From Deltaproteobacteria bacterium (GTDB lineage: Bacteria; SAR324; NAC60-12), in the NCBI GenBank assembly GCA_002730365.1, contig PBZZ01000082.1:1-7029 (forward strand): a stretch of 7,029 nt of DNA, read 5' to 3'. A model generated the notes under the pieces. The model had not been told where the DNA came from. It saw nothing but the letters and a program-made list of their open reading frames with translations, and did not search any database. Positions 6,351 to 7,029 of the stretch are shown here, one piece after another (the stretch's first letter is position 1; each line of letters begins with the position of its first letter). A program made the translations under genes and the position numbers.

Positions 6351-6532
6351 TTCCGATAGACACACAAAGCTCATTCATCAACGATGAGAACTGTTGCATA
6401 GAATTTTGCTAAAAGGCTACCAGATCCATTCACCGTGTTCCAGAGGGCAGCGAAAGAATCTTGTTTCGCAAGTCAGGTAGTCCACCATAAGTTCCTTTCG
6501 TCTGTCCTCCAGTTTCAATCGCCAGTTTTTCT
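6351..6532. other. Intergenic region with a weak inverted repeat
   Basis: This 182-base gap between the lipoprotein gene and the acetyltransferase gene has no assignable gene. An inverted repeat GCGAAA-N8-TTTCGC lies at 6450-6469 but lacks a T run. TAGAAT at 6399-6404 resembles a -10 box, without a good -35 at 17 bases. The region could end the upstream transcript and start the next, but nothing here is firm. Confidence 0.4.
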
Positions 6533-7029
6533 ATGCGAAAAGACGTGTCATCAAACTTGCTGCTAGATGGAATCGTAGACGGATTTGTGATCCCTCCACA
6601 TCCTCGTGGAATTGAGCTGGAAGGGAAGTTGGTCATAATCCAGCCACTCTCTACTAAAAAGTTCGGAGCGAAGCTTTGCGAAGCCTATCAGCTTGATCCA
6701 CAAGGGAACAACTGGACTTATCTACCCTATGGGCCGTTTTCAACCCAATCAGAATTTTTGAATTGGCTTCGCTTCGTGGAAGATGGGACGGATCCGGTTT
6801 TCTTTGCAATAATCAATAAGACCATGGGAAAAGCTTTAGGTGTCGCTAGTTTTCTGCGAATTAATCCCCAAGATGGAACGATCGAAGTTGGACATCTCAA
6901 TTACTCCCCTCTACTGCGGAAAACTACCGAAGCAACAGAGGCCATGTTCCTGATGATGAGATGGGCTTTTGAAAATGGCTATCGCCGGTATGAATGGAAG
7001 TGCAATGCTCTCAACATCGATTCTCGCAG
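6533..7029 (+). CDS. GNAT-family N-acetyltransferase, 3'-truncated by window edge
   Basis: Reading from the ATG at 6533 gives 165 codons open to the last base, so the gene is cut by the window end; homologues in memory are about 220 residues, so some 55 residues are missing. The sequence follows the RimJ/RimL-like GNAT family that includes yeast YIR042C: LEGKLVIIQPLS at the first strand, NNWTYLPYGPFSTQSEFLNW (59-78), FFAIINKTMGKALGVASFLR (90-109), EVGHLNYSPLLRKTTEATEA (118-137, the acetyl-CoA loop and helix) and YRRYEWKCNALNIDSR (150-165). This type acetylates a primary amine of an unknown small molecule or protein. The frame has a TAA at 6488-6490 upstream and no other ATG, so 6533 is the likely start; no Shine-Dalgarno is seen. 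A 207-base minus-strand frame over its start is a shadow. Confidence 0.92.
   Translation, partial: MRKDVSSNLLLDGIVDGFVIPPHPRGIELEGKLVIIQPLSTKKFGAKLCEAYQLDPQGNNWTYLPYGPFSTQSEFLNWLRFVEDGTDPVFFAIINKTMGKALGVASFLRINPQDGTIEVGHLNYSPLLRKTTEATEAMFLMMRWAFENGYRRYEWKCNALNIDSR

Noticed and set aside
6202..6399. Minus-strand 65-codon frame over the lipoprotein end
   Set aside because: It is antisense to the lipoprotein gene, and no homology pattern or ribosome binding site supports it.
6450..6469. Inverted repeat GCGAAA/TTTCGC as a terminator
   Set aside because: The six-base stem has an eight-base loop and no T run follows, so it is kept only as a remark on the gap.
6430..6636. Minus-strand frame over the acetyltransferase start
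   Set aside because: It is antisense to a firmly recognised GNAT reading frame and shows no domain signal.

Overview
The window comes from a Gram-negative, probably flagellated, proteobacterium-like genome of roughly balanced base composition. The support is an SPII lipoprotein of the Bor type, a flagellar switch protein (FliM), an IHF/HU-family DNA-bending protein and a three-helix membrane protein with a large predicted extracytoplasmic part. The sequence alone does not fix the taxon. A delta-like or SAR324-like lineage is a guess. I see no tRNA, rRNA, CRISPR array, insertion sequence or phage structural gene, and the window reads as chromosomal housekeeping DNA in small transcription units.

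Layout from left to right. Bases 1-178 are non-coding or the edge of an unresolved gene. A two-gene plus-strand unit follows: a 76-residue acidic helical protein (179-409), then a 468-residue membrane protein (413-1819) whose C-terminal half resembles the DUF4175-type extracytoplasmic domains. It converges, with 17 bases between stops, on a minus-strand pair: a CoaBC-like flavoprotein (2637-3881) and an unknown single-pass membrane protein (1837-2640) joined to it by a 4-base stop/start overlap. A 208-base divergent intergenic region separates this pair from an IHF-beta-like gene (4090-4437), which converges on fliM (4458-5480, minus). fliM starts head to head with a NUDIX hydrolase gene (5492-5956), with only 11 bases between the start codons. 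The NUDIX gene is followed after 16 bases by a Bor-like lipoprotein gene (5973-6350). After a 182-base gap comes the first 165 codons of a GNAT acetyltransferase that runs off the right edge (6533-7029).

The genes do not form one obvious pathway. The most interesting gene is the CoaBC-like protein. It keeps the flavin-binding and ligase signatures of coenzyme A biosynthesis, but it contains no cysteine at all, so it lacks the catalytic cysteine of the decarboxylase half, and it has His where the decarboxylase family has a key Asn. It is translationally coupled to a membrane protein of unknown function with six extracytoplasmic cysteines. The second notable arrangement is the nearly zero-length divergent junction between fliM and the NUDIX gene. 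I did not find a clear new multi-gene system.
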